In this document: piece after piece, positions 7,188-12,713 of the stretch | How positions within the stretch are numbered: position 1 is the stretch's first letter | Layout of the letters: every line of letters begins with the position of its first letter | NCBI GenBank assembly: GCA_005239655.1 | Contig: SBBP01000066.1 | Coordinates: 1-12,732 of the forward strand | DNA: 12,732 nucleotides | Direction: 5' to 3' | Source: Candidatus Microgenomatus auricola | Lineage (GTDB): Bacteria > Patescibacteriota > Patescibacteriia > UBA9570 > XYC2-FULL-38-9 | Program-made: the position numbers and the translations under genes | Notes under the pieces: model-generated | Told to the model about the DNA's origin: nothing | Database searches by the model: none | The model's input: the letters and a program-made list of their open reading frames with translations, nothing else

Positions 7188-7643
7188 ATGTCACACGTTC
7201 GTGTTCGCGTACCGCTCACGGTGCAACTCAACGACACGATCAGCTCGAAACAGCCGCAGCATGGGTACAGCTACATCATGCACGCCATCTCGATCATGGT
7301 GTTCGACGGCGTCGTGATCCACGGCGGCAACGGCTTCAATCCGCTCGAGGCCGAGCCTGTCCTGGTTCAGAGACACCCGCACACCGAGGTCCAGCCCGGA
7401 GTCTGCTGGACGAGCGGGGAAGACAGCTCGACCGCCCACATGTTCGTCGACATCAACGTCGGCGACGCACCGGCAGAACAGTGGGTTGAGGTGATCACTG
7501 CGACGCTCTCTGGCATCGCCTGGGAAACGAAGCGGGGGATGCCTCACACGGTGCGGGCGCCCACGTTCGGCAAGGTCGTGTCGATCACCCTGCTGTCGAG
7601 TGGTCAGCCGACCGCCGCACCCACACCCGCCGAGACTCTCTGA
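7188..7643 (+). CDS. Orphan hypothetical protein, GC-rich
   Basis: I do not recognise this 151-residue protein. It has no signal peptide, membrane segment or Cys cluster (a single Cys73). The alternating hydrophobic pattern (VRVRVPLTVQL, SIMVFDGVVI, FVDINVGD, WVEVITATL, KVVSITLL) suggests an all-beta fold, followed by a Pro/Thr/Ala-rich tail (140-151). The start is set by AGGAGG. The gene forms its own transcription unit, with promoter at 7132-7160 and terminator at 7645-7670. Its codons favour C/G in the third position (GTC, ATC, CTC, TCG) far more than the regulator upstream, so it may be transferred or highly expressed. The next gene has a similar base style and terminator. Being a real gene is well supported; its function is not. 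Confidence 0.75.
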   Translation: MSHVRVRVPLTVQLNDTISSKQPQHGYSYIMHAISIMVFDGVVIHGGNGFNPLEAEPVLVQRHPHTEVQPGVCWTSGEDSSTAHMFVDINVGDAPAEQWVEVITATLSGIAWETKRGMPHTVRAPTFGKVVSITLLSSGQPTAAPTPAETL

Positions 7644-7644
7644 A

Positions 7645-7670
7645 GGGTCTGCGGCCTCTTTTTTATTTTG
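7645..7670 (+). terminator. Rho-independent terminator after the 7188 gene
   Basis: GGGTC (7645-7649) pairs with GGCCT (7653-7657), with two G-U pairs, around a TGC loop; C then T7 and ATTTTG follow. It closely resembles the terminator after the next gene (GTCYGCGGC core). Confidence 0.65.
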
Positions 7671-7673
7671 TAG

Positions 7674-7679
7674 TATACT
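7674..7679 (+). promoter_or_regulatory. Candidate -10 box for the 7701 gene
   Basis: TATACT directly follows the terminator T-run, about 22 bases before the ATG at 7701. No good -35 is present, because that position falls in the terminator stem. Weak support. Confidence 0.35.
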
Positions 7680-7700
7680 AGAGCGCGCGTGGGGAAAATC

Positions 7701-8300
7701 ATGGAACTGCCTGTCGAGTATCGCGCAGCGTTGCGCGATAGCTATTCGATCAGCGTTGTGCTGGGCGATCAAGGAGTCTGCCCAACATGCCTTCTGGAGT
7801 TCTTCATCCGCTTCCGCTGCGGGTGGGATGTGCGGCCGTGGATGGTGATTCGCGAGATGCAGGGTGTGTACACGTTGAAGCCAATCCGCAGTGCGAACAA
7901 CGCGCTGAGCGCAGTGGCCTTCCGTGTTCCTGTCATTCGCAGCGCTGACTGCAACGGGATTCGGCGACTGCGACACGAGGAAGTGATGCGGGTCGCCGCG
8001 CTCTACCGCACCGGCGTGCGCGAGTTTGGGCCTGAGCATGTGCCGGGGTGGTCAGACCAGCCTGTGCGGGAACAGCCCTTGCCACAGTTGCAGCCTCCGC
8101 CAGAAACCACGGTGGAAGCCGCTGCAGGGGAGAACATCGCGGCAGTGGAACCGCCGTCGGTTGACGCCAACCGCGCAGCGACTGAGCCGGTGGTCATTGA
8201 CCCGCGACTCGAAATACTCCTCGGTCAAATCGGGCGAGACTTCTTCAGTGAAGTTCTCGGCACGAGACGCCGTAGAAAACCAAAGAAGGCTCGCACATGA
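7701..8300 (+). CDS. Orphan hypothetical protein with CPTC motif and basic tail
   Basis: I do not recognise this 199-residue protein. Residues 1-115 look folded (mixed helix and strand) and hold CPTC (27-30) plus Cys40 and Cys84, which could bind a metal or form a redox pair. A Pro/Glu/Ala-rich linker (about 120-165) leads to a short predicted helix (DPRLEILLGQIGRDFFSEVL) and a strongly basic end (RRRRKPKKART), which suggests nucleic-acid or acidic-surface binding. The ATG at 7701 is preferred over the GTG at 7689 because GGGGA (7691-7695) sits at Shine-Dalgarno distance from it. GC-rich codons match the preceding orphan. It ends in its own terminator and converges on the PEP-domain gene. Confidence 0.72.
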   Translation: MELPVEYRAALRDSYSISVVLGDQGVCPTCLLEFFIRFRCGWDVRPWMVIREMQGVYTLKPIRSANNALSAVAFRVPVIRSADCNGIRRLRHEEVMRVAALYRTGVREFGPEHVPGWSDQPVREQPLPQLQPPPETTVEAAAGENIAAVEPPSVDANRAATEPVVIDPRLEILLGQIGRDFFSEVLGTRRRRKPKKART

Positions 8301-8330
8301 GTCCGCACAACACCGCCGCCACTCGCTTGG

Positions 8331-8349
8331 AAGTCCGCGGCTTTTTTTT
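8331..8349 (+). terminator. Rho-independent terminator after the 7701 gene
   Basis: AAGTC (8331-8335) pairs with GGCTT (8339-8343) around a CGC loop and runs into T8. The T-run overlaps the stop codon of the convergent minus-strand gene. Confidence 0.7.
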
Positions 8350-9775
8350 ATTGTGTGGGTCCAGCCCCCACATCAATTTTGCGCACGACGCCGTTGTCGG
8401 CATCGACCTCCACCATGTCACCGTCATGAAATACTTTCGTCGCATTCTGAGTTCCAATGACACAGGGGATTTTTAGCTCGCGCGAAATCACGGCTGCGTG
8501 GCATACCACTCCGCCCTCGTCGGTGACGATTGCTGCGGCCTTCCGAATTGCCGCCATGTAGTCTGGGTGTGTCATGTGTGCAACAAGAATTTCTCCCGGC
8601 TGCATCTTCACGTGCTCATGTGTGTGAAACATCACGCGCACACGACCGCGAACCACGCCTTTGCATGCGACGTGCCCGCGCACTTCTTTCTCTCCGCGCC
8701 AGTCGTGAATACCAATCGTTTCCGCAATAAATTGTTTTTGTTCTTCTGTGTCGGTGATGACACGCGTACGCTCGGTCGTCATATGAACGACGTAACCATC
8801 TTCATGTCTTTTGCGCAACTCCTCGCGATCCAAACTCACTTTACCGCGTAACACGCCATACAACTCCTCGCGTGTGGTATGCACGGACCAACCAAACTCC
8901 CAGTTGTTCATGCGCTCAACCCAGCGAAAGAACGGCGCAGAATAAACGAACGCTTTTTTGAGCACATCAATGCGTTCAGTACGCAGCCACACATACTCAT
9001 GAATCACTTCAGCGACTTTGGCGAGTAACACGTCCTCGTGTTTCAGCCGTTTATGCAGGGCGTCAAATGCTCGCCTGCCCTTTGCGCGATGCAGCCGTGC
9101 TTCTCGCAAACGCTGTGCCTCGTCACCTTCTCCTGCTTGTTGCACAATTTCTTCTGCTTTCCACGGCAACGCGTTTGCCGAGTAGCCAGCAAGGTACCCA
9201 AACCGTTGCACAATATTCTTCATCTGTTCCAGCGGCTCACCGTGCAACTTCCACTTCCACACTGCTTCCGCCATTCGCTGCACCTGAATCGCTTTGGACG
9301 TGCACGCAACAACTTCATTCATCGACTCCCATTCACTCGGGTAGCGTTCCTTCAACCGATTCATAAACCACTCTTCAAGAAAAAAGGTGATGCTCCACGG
9401 CTGCCAAATGAACAGCACAAATTCACTGTGCGCATCCAGCAACCGTTTGTGCACATCGAGCAGCACACGCGAAGGTGCACGGCGTTCTCCTGCCCGTGCA
9501 CAGGCATGCACTGCCACCAATAATCGTTTTCGTGCTTTCTGAAAACTGTTTATGTGAGCTGACAACACCCATGTATCATCCAAAACGCTTTCGCCGAGTC
9601 TACGCAACAACACTCCAAACTCTTCTTCCTTGTACCACGCCATGTTTTTGCCGTGCTCAGGTGTCACAATTGCTTCACGCACAACACCGCCGCAGAGTTT
9701 CATGGTCGGCTTGATGATACGATACTCAAAATCCTGCAACCAGTATGGACGTGAGTAATATTCTTTCCAACTCAT
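8348..9775 (-). CDS. PEP-utilising-enzyme mobile (phosphohistidine) domain protein
   Basis: A 475-residue protein. Residues ~363-467 are the swivelling phosphohistidine domain of PEP synthase/pyruvate phosphate dikinase: GEILVAHMTHPDY, then TDEGGVVCHAAVISREL with the phospho-acceptor His426, IPCVIGT, and DGDMVEVDADNGVV. The usual ATP-grasp module and the PEP/pyruvate TIM barrel are absent. The first ~360 residues are instead Trp-rich and helical, with no family I can name. Such stand-alone mobile-domain proteins occur in Patescibacteria and some archaea. They may act as phosphotransfer partners or in an uncharacterised dikinase. The ATG at 9775 is the first in frame; an AAGGA 14 bases upstream is too far to be convincing. 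It is divergent from a TrmB-type regulator that probably controls it. Confidence 0.85.
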   Translation of the reverse strand: MSWKEYYSRPYWLQDFEYRIIKPTMKLCGGVVREAIVTPEHGKNMAWYKEEEFGVLLRRLGESVLDDTWVLSAHINSFQKARKRLLVAVHACARAGERRAPSRVLLDVHKRLLDAHSEFVLFIWQPWSITFFLEEWFMNRLKERYPSEWESMNEVVACTSKAIQVQRMAEAVWKWKLHGEPLEQMKNIVQRFGYLAGYSANALPWKAEEIVQQAGEGDEAQRLREARLHRAKGRRAFDALHKRLKHEDVLLAKVAEVIHEYVWLRTERIDVLKKAFVYSAPFFRWVERMNNWEFGWSVHTTREELYGVLRGKVSLDREELRKRHEDGYVVHMTTERTRVITDTEEQKQFIAETIGIHDWRGEKEVRGHVACKGVVRGRVRVMFHTHEHVKMQPGEILVAHMTHPDYMAAIRKAAAIVTDEGGVVCHAAVISRELKIPCVIGTQNATKVFHDGDMVEVDADNGVVRKIDVGAGPTQ

Positions 9776-9870
9776 ACTTTTTTTACGGTTCCTTACACCG
9801 ATGATGAGGTTTCACAAGGGAACAATACATGAAACGGGCAGTGAAAGGCAAAAGAAAGACTCTGCACGCA

Positions 9871-9878
9871 TGTATACA
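9871..9878 (-). promoter_or_regulatory. Candidate -10 region for the PEP-domain gene
   Basis: The palindrome TGTATACA supplies TATACA (9876-9871) on the minus strand. The -35 (TTCATG, 18 bases upstream) is poor, and the leader would be about 90 bases. The 17-bp dyad at 9881-9897 would lie between the two elements. Confidence 0.3.
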
Positions 9879-9880
9879 CG

Positions 9881-9897
9881 ATGACATTGTATGTCAT
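9881..9897. promoter_or_regulatory. Perfect dyad, candidate operator
   Basis: ATGACAT-TGT-ATGTCAT is a perfect 7-bp inverted repeat around TGT in the divergent spacer between the PEP-domain gene and the TrmB-type regulator. TGACA/TGTCA half-sites recur at 9903-9907 and in the dyad at 9956-9972. Confidence 0.55.
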
Positions 9898-9902
9898 GAA
9901 TA

Positions 9903-9979
9903 TTGACACTATTGCATATTATTCATTATTTTGCTATTTTTATTGTATAATCTGTTGTCAATTTTTTTGACACTATGGC
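9903..9979 (+). repeat. Direct repeat TTGACACTATKGC, two copies
   Basis: TTGACACTATTGC (9903-9915) and TTGACACTATGGC (9967-9979) are 64 bases apart. The second copy overlaps the regulator ATG (9975). They match at 12 of 13 bases, which is unlikely by chance in a 199-base spacer and suggests shared regulator contacts. Confidence 0.5.
9946..9972 (+). promoter_or_regulatory. -10 box and overlapping dyad of the TrmB-type regulator
   Basis: A perfect TATAAT (9946-9951) precedes TGTCAA-ttttt-TTGACA (9956-9972), a 6-bp inverted repeat covering the expected start site and leader. A repressor bound there would block its own promoter. There is no clear -35 and no Shine-Dalgarno sequence; the leader is under 20 bases. 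Confidence 0.55.
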
Positions 9980-10739
9980 CATTATCGCCGACCTGCAATC
10001 GCTCGGGCTTCAAGACAAACAAGCTACCATCTATATGTCGTTGTTGGAACTTGGCCCGGCAACGGTGTTAGAAATTTCCCGTCACTCACGCATCAAACGG
10101 TCAACGGTATACGTTATTCTCGACGAACTTCAATACAAAAAACTGGTGCGTGAAATCGCCAATGGCCACACAACACTTTTTTATGCTGAACATCCGGCGG
10201 TGATCGGCAATCAGCTCGAGGCCCAAGTCAGTGCATTCCAAAACATTCAACCGCTACTCGTTGATCTCTATAACAAGGAAACATCAAAACCGAACGTTAA
10301 ATTCTATTCGGGCAAGGAGGAAGTCGAAAGCATCTATATTTCGATTATGGAGCAGCATACGCATGTGGATTTTTTTGGTACTGACTTAGAGGGTTTTGCA
10401 CAGGCGCACCCAAGCGTGTTTGAGAAGGTCGATGATTTCATCCATGATGGAAAGCATTTTGTGCGCGAAATATATACCCATAATCCATTCAATATTCGAT
10501 ACGCGAAAAAAAACTACCATCCGCGCTTCCACAGAATCCGCATTATCGATAGACAGTACTCATTTTTTGGTGATAATGCGTTGTATGGGAATTCTCTGTT
10601 GATCACTTCGCCTTCCGAGAATTTTGCTGTGGCGATTGAATCAAAGGATGTATTCCGCACCTTTCGCACGCTTTTTGGGGTAGCGTGGAGTGTGAGCCGT
10701 CCGCCACGAGATATTCGCCTAAAAAACGGCAAAATGTAA
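9975..10739 (+). CDS. TrmB-family transcriptional regulator
   Basis: A 254-residue protein. A TrmB-type winged helix spans about 5-75: LGLQDKQATIYMSLLELGPATVLEIS is the family's opening, and SRIKRSTVYVILDELQ is the recognition helix region. A C-terminal sensor (about 107-235) is of the PLD-like type seen in CPR regulators, with KFYSGKEEVESIY near its start. TrmB proteins are usually sugar-responsive regulators of metabolic genes; the ligand here is unknown. The ATG overlaps a direct repeat, and there is no Shine-Dalgarno sequence. The nearest target is the divergent PEP-domain gene, and autoregulation is likely. The stop lies 1 base before the first parS-type palindrome. Confidence 0.88.
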   Translation: MAIIADLQSLGLQDKQATIYMSLLELGPATVLEISRHSRIKRSTVYVILDELQYKKLVREIANGHTTLFYAEHPAVIGNQLEAQVSAFQNIQPLLVDLYNKETSKPNVKFYSGKEEVESIYISIMEQHTHVDFFGTDLEGFAQAHPSVFEKVDDFIHDGKHFVREIYTHNPFNIRYAKKNYHPRFHRIRIIDRQYSFFGDNALYGNSLLITSPSENFAVAIESKDVFRTFRTLFGVAWSVSRPPRDIRLKNGKM

Positions 10740-10740
10740 T

Positions 10741-10756
10741 TGTTCCACGTGGAACA
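10741..10756. promoter_or_regulatory. parS: parS-type centromere site 1
   Basis: TGTTCCACGTGGAACA is a perfect 16-bp palindrome with the CACGTG core of the ParB-binding site (consensus TGTTTCACGTGAAACA; the CC/GG form is used in pseudomonads). It lies just after the regulator stop. Confidence 0.82.
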
Positions 10757-10783
10757 AAACAAAACGTCCCAATAACTGGGGCG
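10757..10783 (-). terminator. Terminator of the Cys-rich gene
   Basis: The arms 10777-10783 and 10765-10771 pair (CG-x-CCCA with TGGG-x-CG, one mismatch) around GTTAT. On the minus strand TTTTGTTTTG follows. It lies 21 bases beyond the stop of the Cys-rich gene. Confidence 0.55.
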
Positions 10784-10804
10784 CCTGTTTCACGCAAATC
10801 CTTG

Positions 10805-10996
10805 TTAGCACGCGCAGTGATCTCCGTGGCCCTCTTCAGCCTCAGCGGTACAGGATTCACATTTTCCTTCCTTGCATTCCGGATTCTCACATTTTCCGTG
10901 CTTCAGTTCCTCGGTAATGTCTTTTCCCTCTGGCGTTTTTGCCTCTACTATCTCACCGCGACCAGCCTCACACGCACAATTTGCTCCGCATCCCAT
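10805..10996 (-). CDS. Small Cys-rich metallothionein-like protein
   Basis: A 63-residue acidic protein with 9 Cys and 3 His. The groups are CGANCAC (3-9), CENPECKEGKCESC (36-49) and HGDHCAC (57-63). The xCxC near the start and a His-xx-HCxC-type end recall bacterial metallothioneins (SmtA/BmtA), which bind Zn, Cd or Cu(I), but the spacing differs and I would not assign it firmly. The frame is open back to an ATG at 11035, which would add MFHVEQ from the parS palindrome itself. I prefer 10996 because that extension is simply parS read as codons. No Shine-Dalgarno sequence is seen. It lies downstream of tRNA-Ala and may share its transcript; a terminator follows. It could instead be a small metal chaperone. 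Confidence 0.65.
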   Translation of the reverse strand: MGCGANCACEAGRGEIVEAKTPEGKDITEELKHGKCENPECKEGKCESCTAEAEEGHGDHCAC

Positions 10997-11018
10997 ATAT
11001 TTTGGTCTAATAATCGAT

Positions 11019-11034
11019 TGTTCCACGTGGAACA
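11019..11034. promoter_or_regulatory. parS: parS-type centromere site 2
   Basis: A perfect TGTTCCACGTGGAACA between the tRNA-Ala 3' end (4 bases away) and the Cys-rich gene. Confidence 0.82.
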
Positions 11035-11037
11035 TTG

Positions 11038-11108
11038 TGGACCTGAGGGGAATCGGACCCCTTCTAGATGACTGCCAGCCATCCGTTCTACCATTAAACT
11101 ACAGGCCC
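11038..11108 (-). tRNA. tRNA-Ala (GGC anticodon)
   Basis: A full cloverleaf of 71 bases. The acceptor GGGCCTG pairs with CAGGTCC and includes the G3-U70 pair that identifies alanine tRNAs. The D arm is GTTT...GAAC, the anticodon arm GATGG/TCATC with loop CTGGCAG (anticodon GGC at 11076-11074), the variable loop 4 bases, and the T arm AGGGG/CCCCT. The discriminator is A. CCA is not encoded and must be added enzymatically. It reads Ala codons GCC/GCU. Confidence 0.95.
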
Positions 11109-11139
11109 CTGCGGTCTTTTTTTGCCTTGAGACAATACC

Positions 11140-11574
11140 CTATTTTTGCTCTCTTGTCCATCGTTTATAGTGTTCGACAGCCCGATGCACTACTTCTGAC
11201 GTGTTTTCTGGTAAGTCATCAATATCAAACCACTCAAAACGCTCAAATTTATCTGGTTCCATGTTTACAGCCTCACCAGAAAAAGACTTTGCCAGAAAGA
11301 TCTGTGAAACAAAATGCTTGCCCTCATCCCTCAAAATATGTTCAACATAGCCTAAATACTGCAATTCCCTCAATTCTGCATCGGTTTCCTCCTTGGTCTC
11401 GCGGCGAATTGCATCCTCAACAGTCTCGTTAAACTCTACCAATCCCCCTGGGATGCCCCAGCGTCCATGATCTGCCCTGGTATTTATGGATCGAAGCATC
11501 ATCAGGAGCTTTCCGTCCGCATTGAAAATCATCACTCCGCACGCGAGTGCGAGATAATCTTTTCCTGGTGTCAT
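11140..11574 (-). CDS. NUDIX hydrolase (MutT-like)
   Basis: A 144-residue single-domain NUDIX hydrolase that cleaves a nucleoside diphosphate linked to X. The NUDIX box is nearly canonical: GGLVEFNE (43-50), then RETKEET (58-64), with metal-binding Glu59, Glu62 and Glu63 intact; only the usual Gly after EEx is Asp65. MutT-like clean-up of oxidised nucleotides or hydrolysis of a sugar-nucleotide are both possible. The ATG at 11574 has an AGGA (11585-11582) 7 bases upstream. That AGGA also lies in a possible -10 box, so the transcript might instead be nearly leaderless. It precedes tRNA-Ala in the same direction. Confidence 0.9.
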   Translation of the reverse strand: MTPGKDYLALACGVMIFNADGKLLMMLRSINTRADHGRWGIPGGLVEFNETVEDAIRRETKEETDAELRELQYLGYVEHILRDEGKHFVSQIFLAKSFSGEAVNMEPDKFERFEWFDIDDLPENTSEVVHRAVEHYKRWTREQK

Positions 11575-11580
11575 TAAACG

Positions 11581-11609
11581 ATCCTAGCAATTTCAGCACT
11601 ATTCAGCAA
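11581..11609 (-). promoter_or_regulatory. Candidate promoter of the NUDIX gene
   Basis: On the minus strand, -35 TTGCTG (11609-11604), a 17-base spacer and an extended -10 TGCTAGGAT (11589-11581). The -10 ends 6 bases before the ATG, which would give a leaderless message. It abuts parS site 3. Confidence 0.4.
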
Positions 11610-11625
11610 TGTTCTACGTGGAACA
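11610..11625. promoter_or_regulatory. parS: parS-type centromere site 3, one mismatch
   Basis: TGTTCTACGTGGAACA differs from the other copies at one base (C to T in the left arm). It lies between the divergent promoters of the NUDIX gene and the helical orphan. Confidence 0.72.
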
Positions 11626-11632
11626 TTTTGTG

Positions 11633-11638
11633 TATAAT
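11633..11638 (+). promoter_or_regulatory. -10 box of the 11666 gene
   Basis: A perfect TATAAT 27 bases before the ATG at 11666. The -35 position falls inside parS site 3, with no good -35 match. Confidence 0.5.
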
Positions 11639-11665
11639 AGAGACAAATTCAGAATAATTACATTT

Positions 11666-12028
11666 ATGCGTGAAAAACCGCCTTTTCCTCGGCATCTCGA
11701 GGATGCGAGAACCGTTGTTCCGTTAACTCCTGATCAGCGGGATGAAAGCGAAGTCATGGCTGCACAGCGTGATGCTCAGCGGCTTGAGGATGCAAAGGAA
11801 ACTATAGGGCGTGCTTCACGGATTCTCATCGAGGGCTTTGGAATGACTGTGCGGTTGCCGCAATTGCGTGATCTTGAGCAGCTTGATCGTTTTGCGAGTG
11901 AATTAGATGCAATTGCACGGGACTACAGGAAGGATTCAAGGCCAAAATTGCAGAAAAACCGTGAATTTAGGACAAAAGTGGATGAGCTTCTCGCTTCTTT
12001 TTCGCGGAGGGACGAATTCCTGAACTAG
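11666..12028 (+). CDS. Helical orphan protein between parS sites
   Basis: I do not recognise this 120-residue charged protein. It appears almost wholly alpha-helical after a Pro-rich start (MREKPPFPRHLED). There is a long Glu/Arg/Ala helix near 22-55 and two further amphipathic helices (65-87, 93-115). It has no Cys, signal peptide or membrane segment. The ATG at 11666 follows TATAAT by a suitable distance. A longer frame from 11609 would put parS in the coding sequence (MFYVEH) and start upstream of the promoter, so I reject it. There is no Shine-Dalgarno sequence. parS sites 3 and 4 lie just upstream of the promoter and just after the stop. That position is suggestive but does not prove a role in segregation. 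Confidence 0.65.
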   Translation: MREKPPFPRHLEDARTVVPLTPDQRDESEVMAAQRDAQRLEDAKETIGRASRILIEGFGMTVRLPQLRDLEQLDRFASELDAIARDYRKDSRPKLQKNREFRTKVDELLASFSRRDEFLN

Positions 12029-12030
12029 AA

Positions 12031-12046
12031 TGTTCCACGTGGAACA
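12031..12046. promoter_or_regulatory. parS: parS-type centromere site 4
   Basis: A perfect TGTTCCACGTGGAACA, 2 bases after the stop of the helical orphan and 11 bases from the convergent toxin gene stop. Confidence 0.82.
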
Positions 12047-12057
12047 ATGCGCGGCTA

Positions 12058-12483
12058 CTAGGTAAATTGATCAAGAAACTCGCCAGGAGTGAGTATTTTT
12101 ATCCCTTCGTATTCCCTGTATTTCAATAGATGTTGATCTCCAGAGAGAAGATACTCCGCGTCTGCGGCAATCGCACATTCAATAATGCGATTATCAGTTT
12201 CGTCCTCCTTGATGATATGTACAGGAACGATAGGGTAAACGACTGTCGAAGCTTCCTCCAGCAGTTGTATGAGTTGGTTGCATTGTTCGGACCCCCAGTG
12301 GAACTTTCTCTTGAGAACCCCAGCAGTTTCATGCAAAATAAATAGAGAAAGGAAGATCTCAAATACACCCTCATTTACCAAGTGAAAGATTGCCGGCGAC
12401 CTACCTCCGAAGTGCATTGCAGAGATAATGACATTTGTGTCTGTGACAATTCGAGGAAAACTATTTTGATTGCCGGTACTCAT
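12058..12483 (-). CDS. PIN-domain toxin (VapC-like ribonuclease)
   Basis: A 141-residue PIN domain of the 'putative toxin component' type (COG1569-like). The metal-binding acids are visible: Asp15 in VTDTNVIISA, Glu52 in LHET, Asp97 in DETDNR, and Asp116 in LLSGDQHLL. Members cut RNA and are held in check by the partner antitoxin. The ATG at 12483 lies inside the antitoxin gene (23-base overlap), typical of a coupled toxin-antitoxin operon. All acidic residues are present, so it appears intact. The RNA target cannot be inferred. Confidence 0.9.
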   Translation of the reverse strand: MSTGNQNSFPRIVTDTNVIISAMHFGGRSPAIFHLVNEGVFEIFLSLFILHETAGVLKRKFHWGSEQCNQLIQLLEEASTVVYPIVPVHIIKEDETDNRIIECAIAADAEYLLSGDQHLLKYREYEGIKILTPGEFLDQFT

Positions 12484-12712
12484 TGACCAAACGATTCACA
12501 TCTTTTTCGTTTATGCGCTGCTGCAATGACTGACCGTAGCCGAATTTCTGAAGGGAATGGAAGCGCTGTGACCATAAATAGCGGCGCACAGCTTCTTGAA
12601 TCACTCTGCTCCGAGAAACGCCCTTTGCTTTTGCCTCAGACCGAATTGAGCTTGCCAGTTCTGCGGGAACAGAAATACTGACAATTTCTGCTCGTGTTTT
12701 GACGCCGCCCAT
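12461..12712 (-). CDS. Ribbon-helix-helix antitoxin
   Basis: An 83-residue CopG/RHH protein. Residues 9-48 form the DNA-binding unit: the strand EIVSISVPAELASSI, then the helix region AKGVSRSRVIQEAVRRYL. Residues 50-83 form a polar tail that should wrap and neutralise the PIN toxin. The ATG at 12712 is the only plausible start. The stop overlaps the toxin start by 23 bases. The AT-rich repeat directly upstream is a likely autoregulatory operator. Confidence 0.9.
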   Translation of the reverse strand: MGGVKTRAEIVSISVPAELASSIRSEAKAKGVSRSRVIQEAVRRYLWSQRFHSLQKFGYGQSLQQRINEKDVNRLVNEYRQSK

Positions 12713-12713
12713 A

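Noticed and set aside
9829..9906. 25-codon open frame on the plus strand in the TrmB/PEP spacer, preceded by AAGGGAAC
   Set aside because: It is very short, very basic, overlaps the likely operator dyad and has no recognisable features. It is probably chance.
10997..11035. N-terminal extension of the Cys-rich gene beginning MFHVEQ
   Set aside because: These codons are the parS palindrome itself. It would start 3 bases from the tRNA end, and no start signal supports it.
11609..11665. Upstream extension (MFYVEH...) of the helical orphan
   Set aside because: It is parS site 3 translated, and it lies upstream of the TATAAT box, so it would not be in the message.
10741..12046. The 16-bp palindromes as terminators or as ordinary transcription-factor operators
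   Set aside because: No T-runs follow them, they recur in unrelated contexts including between convergent genes, and the sequence fits parS. A repressor site is still possible but less likely.
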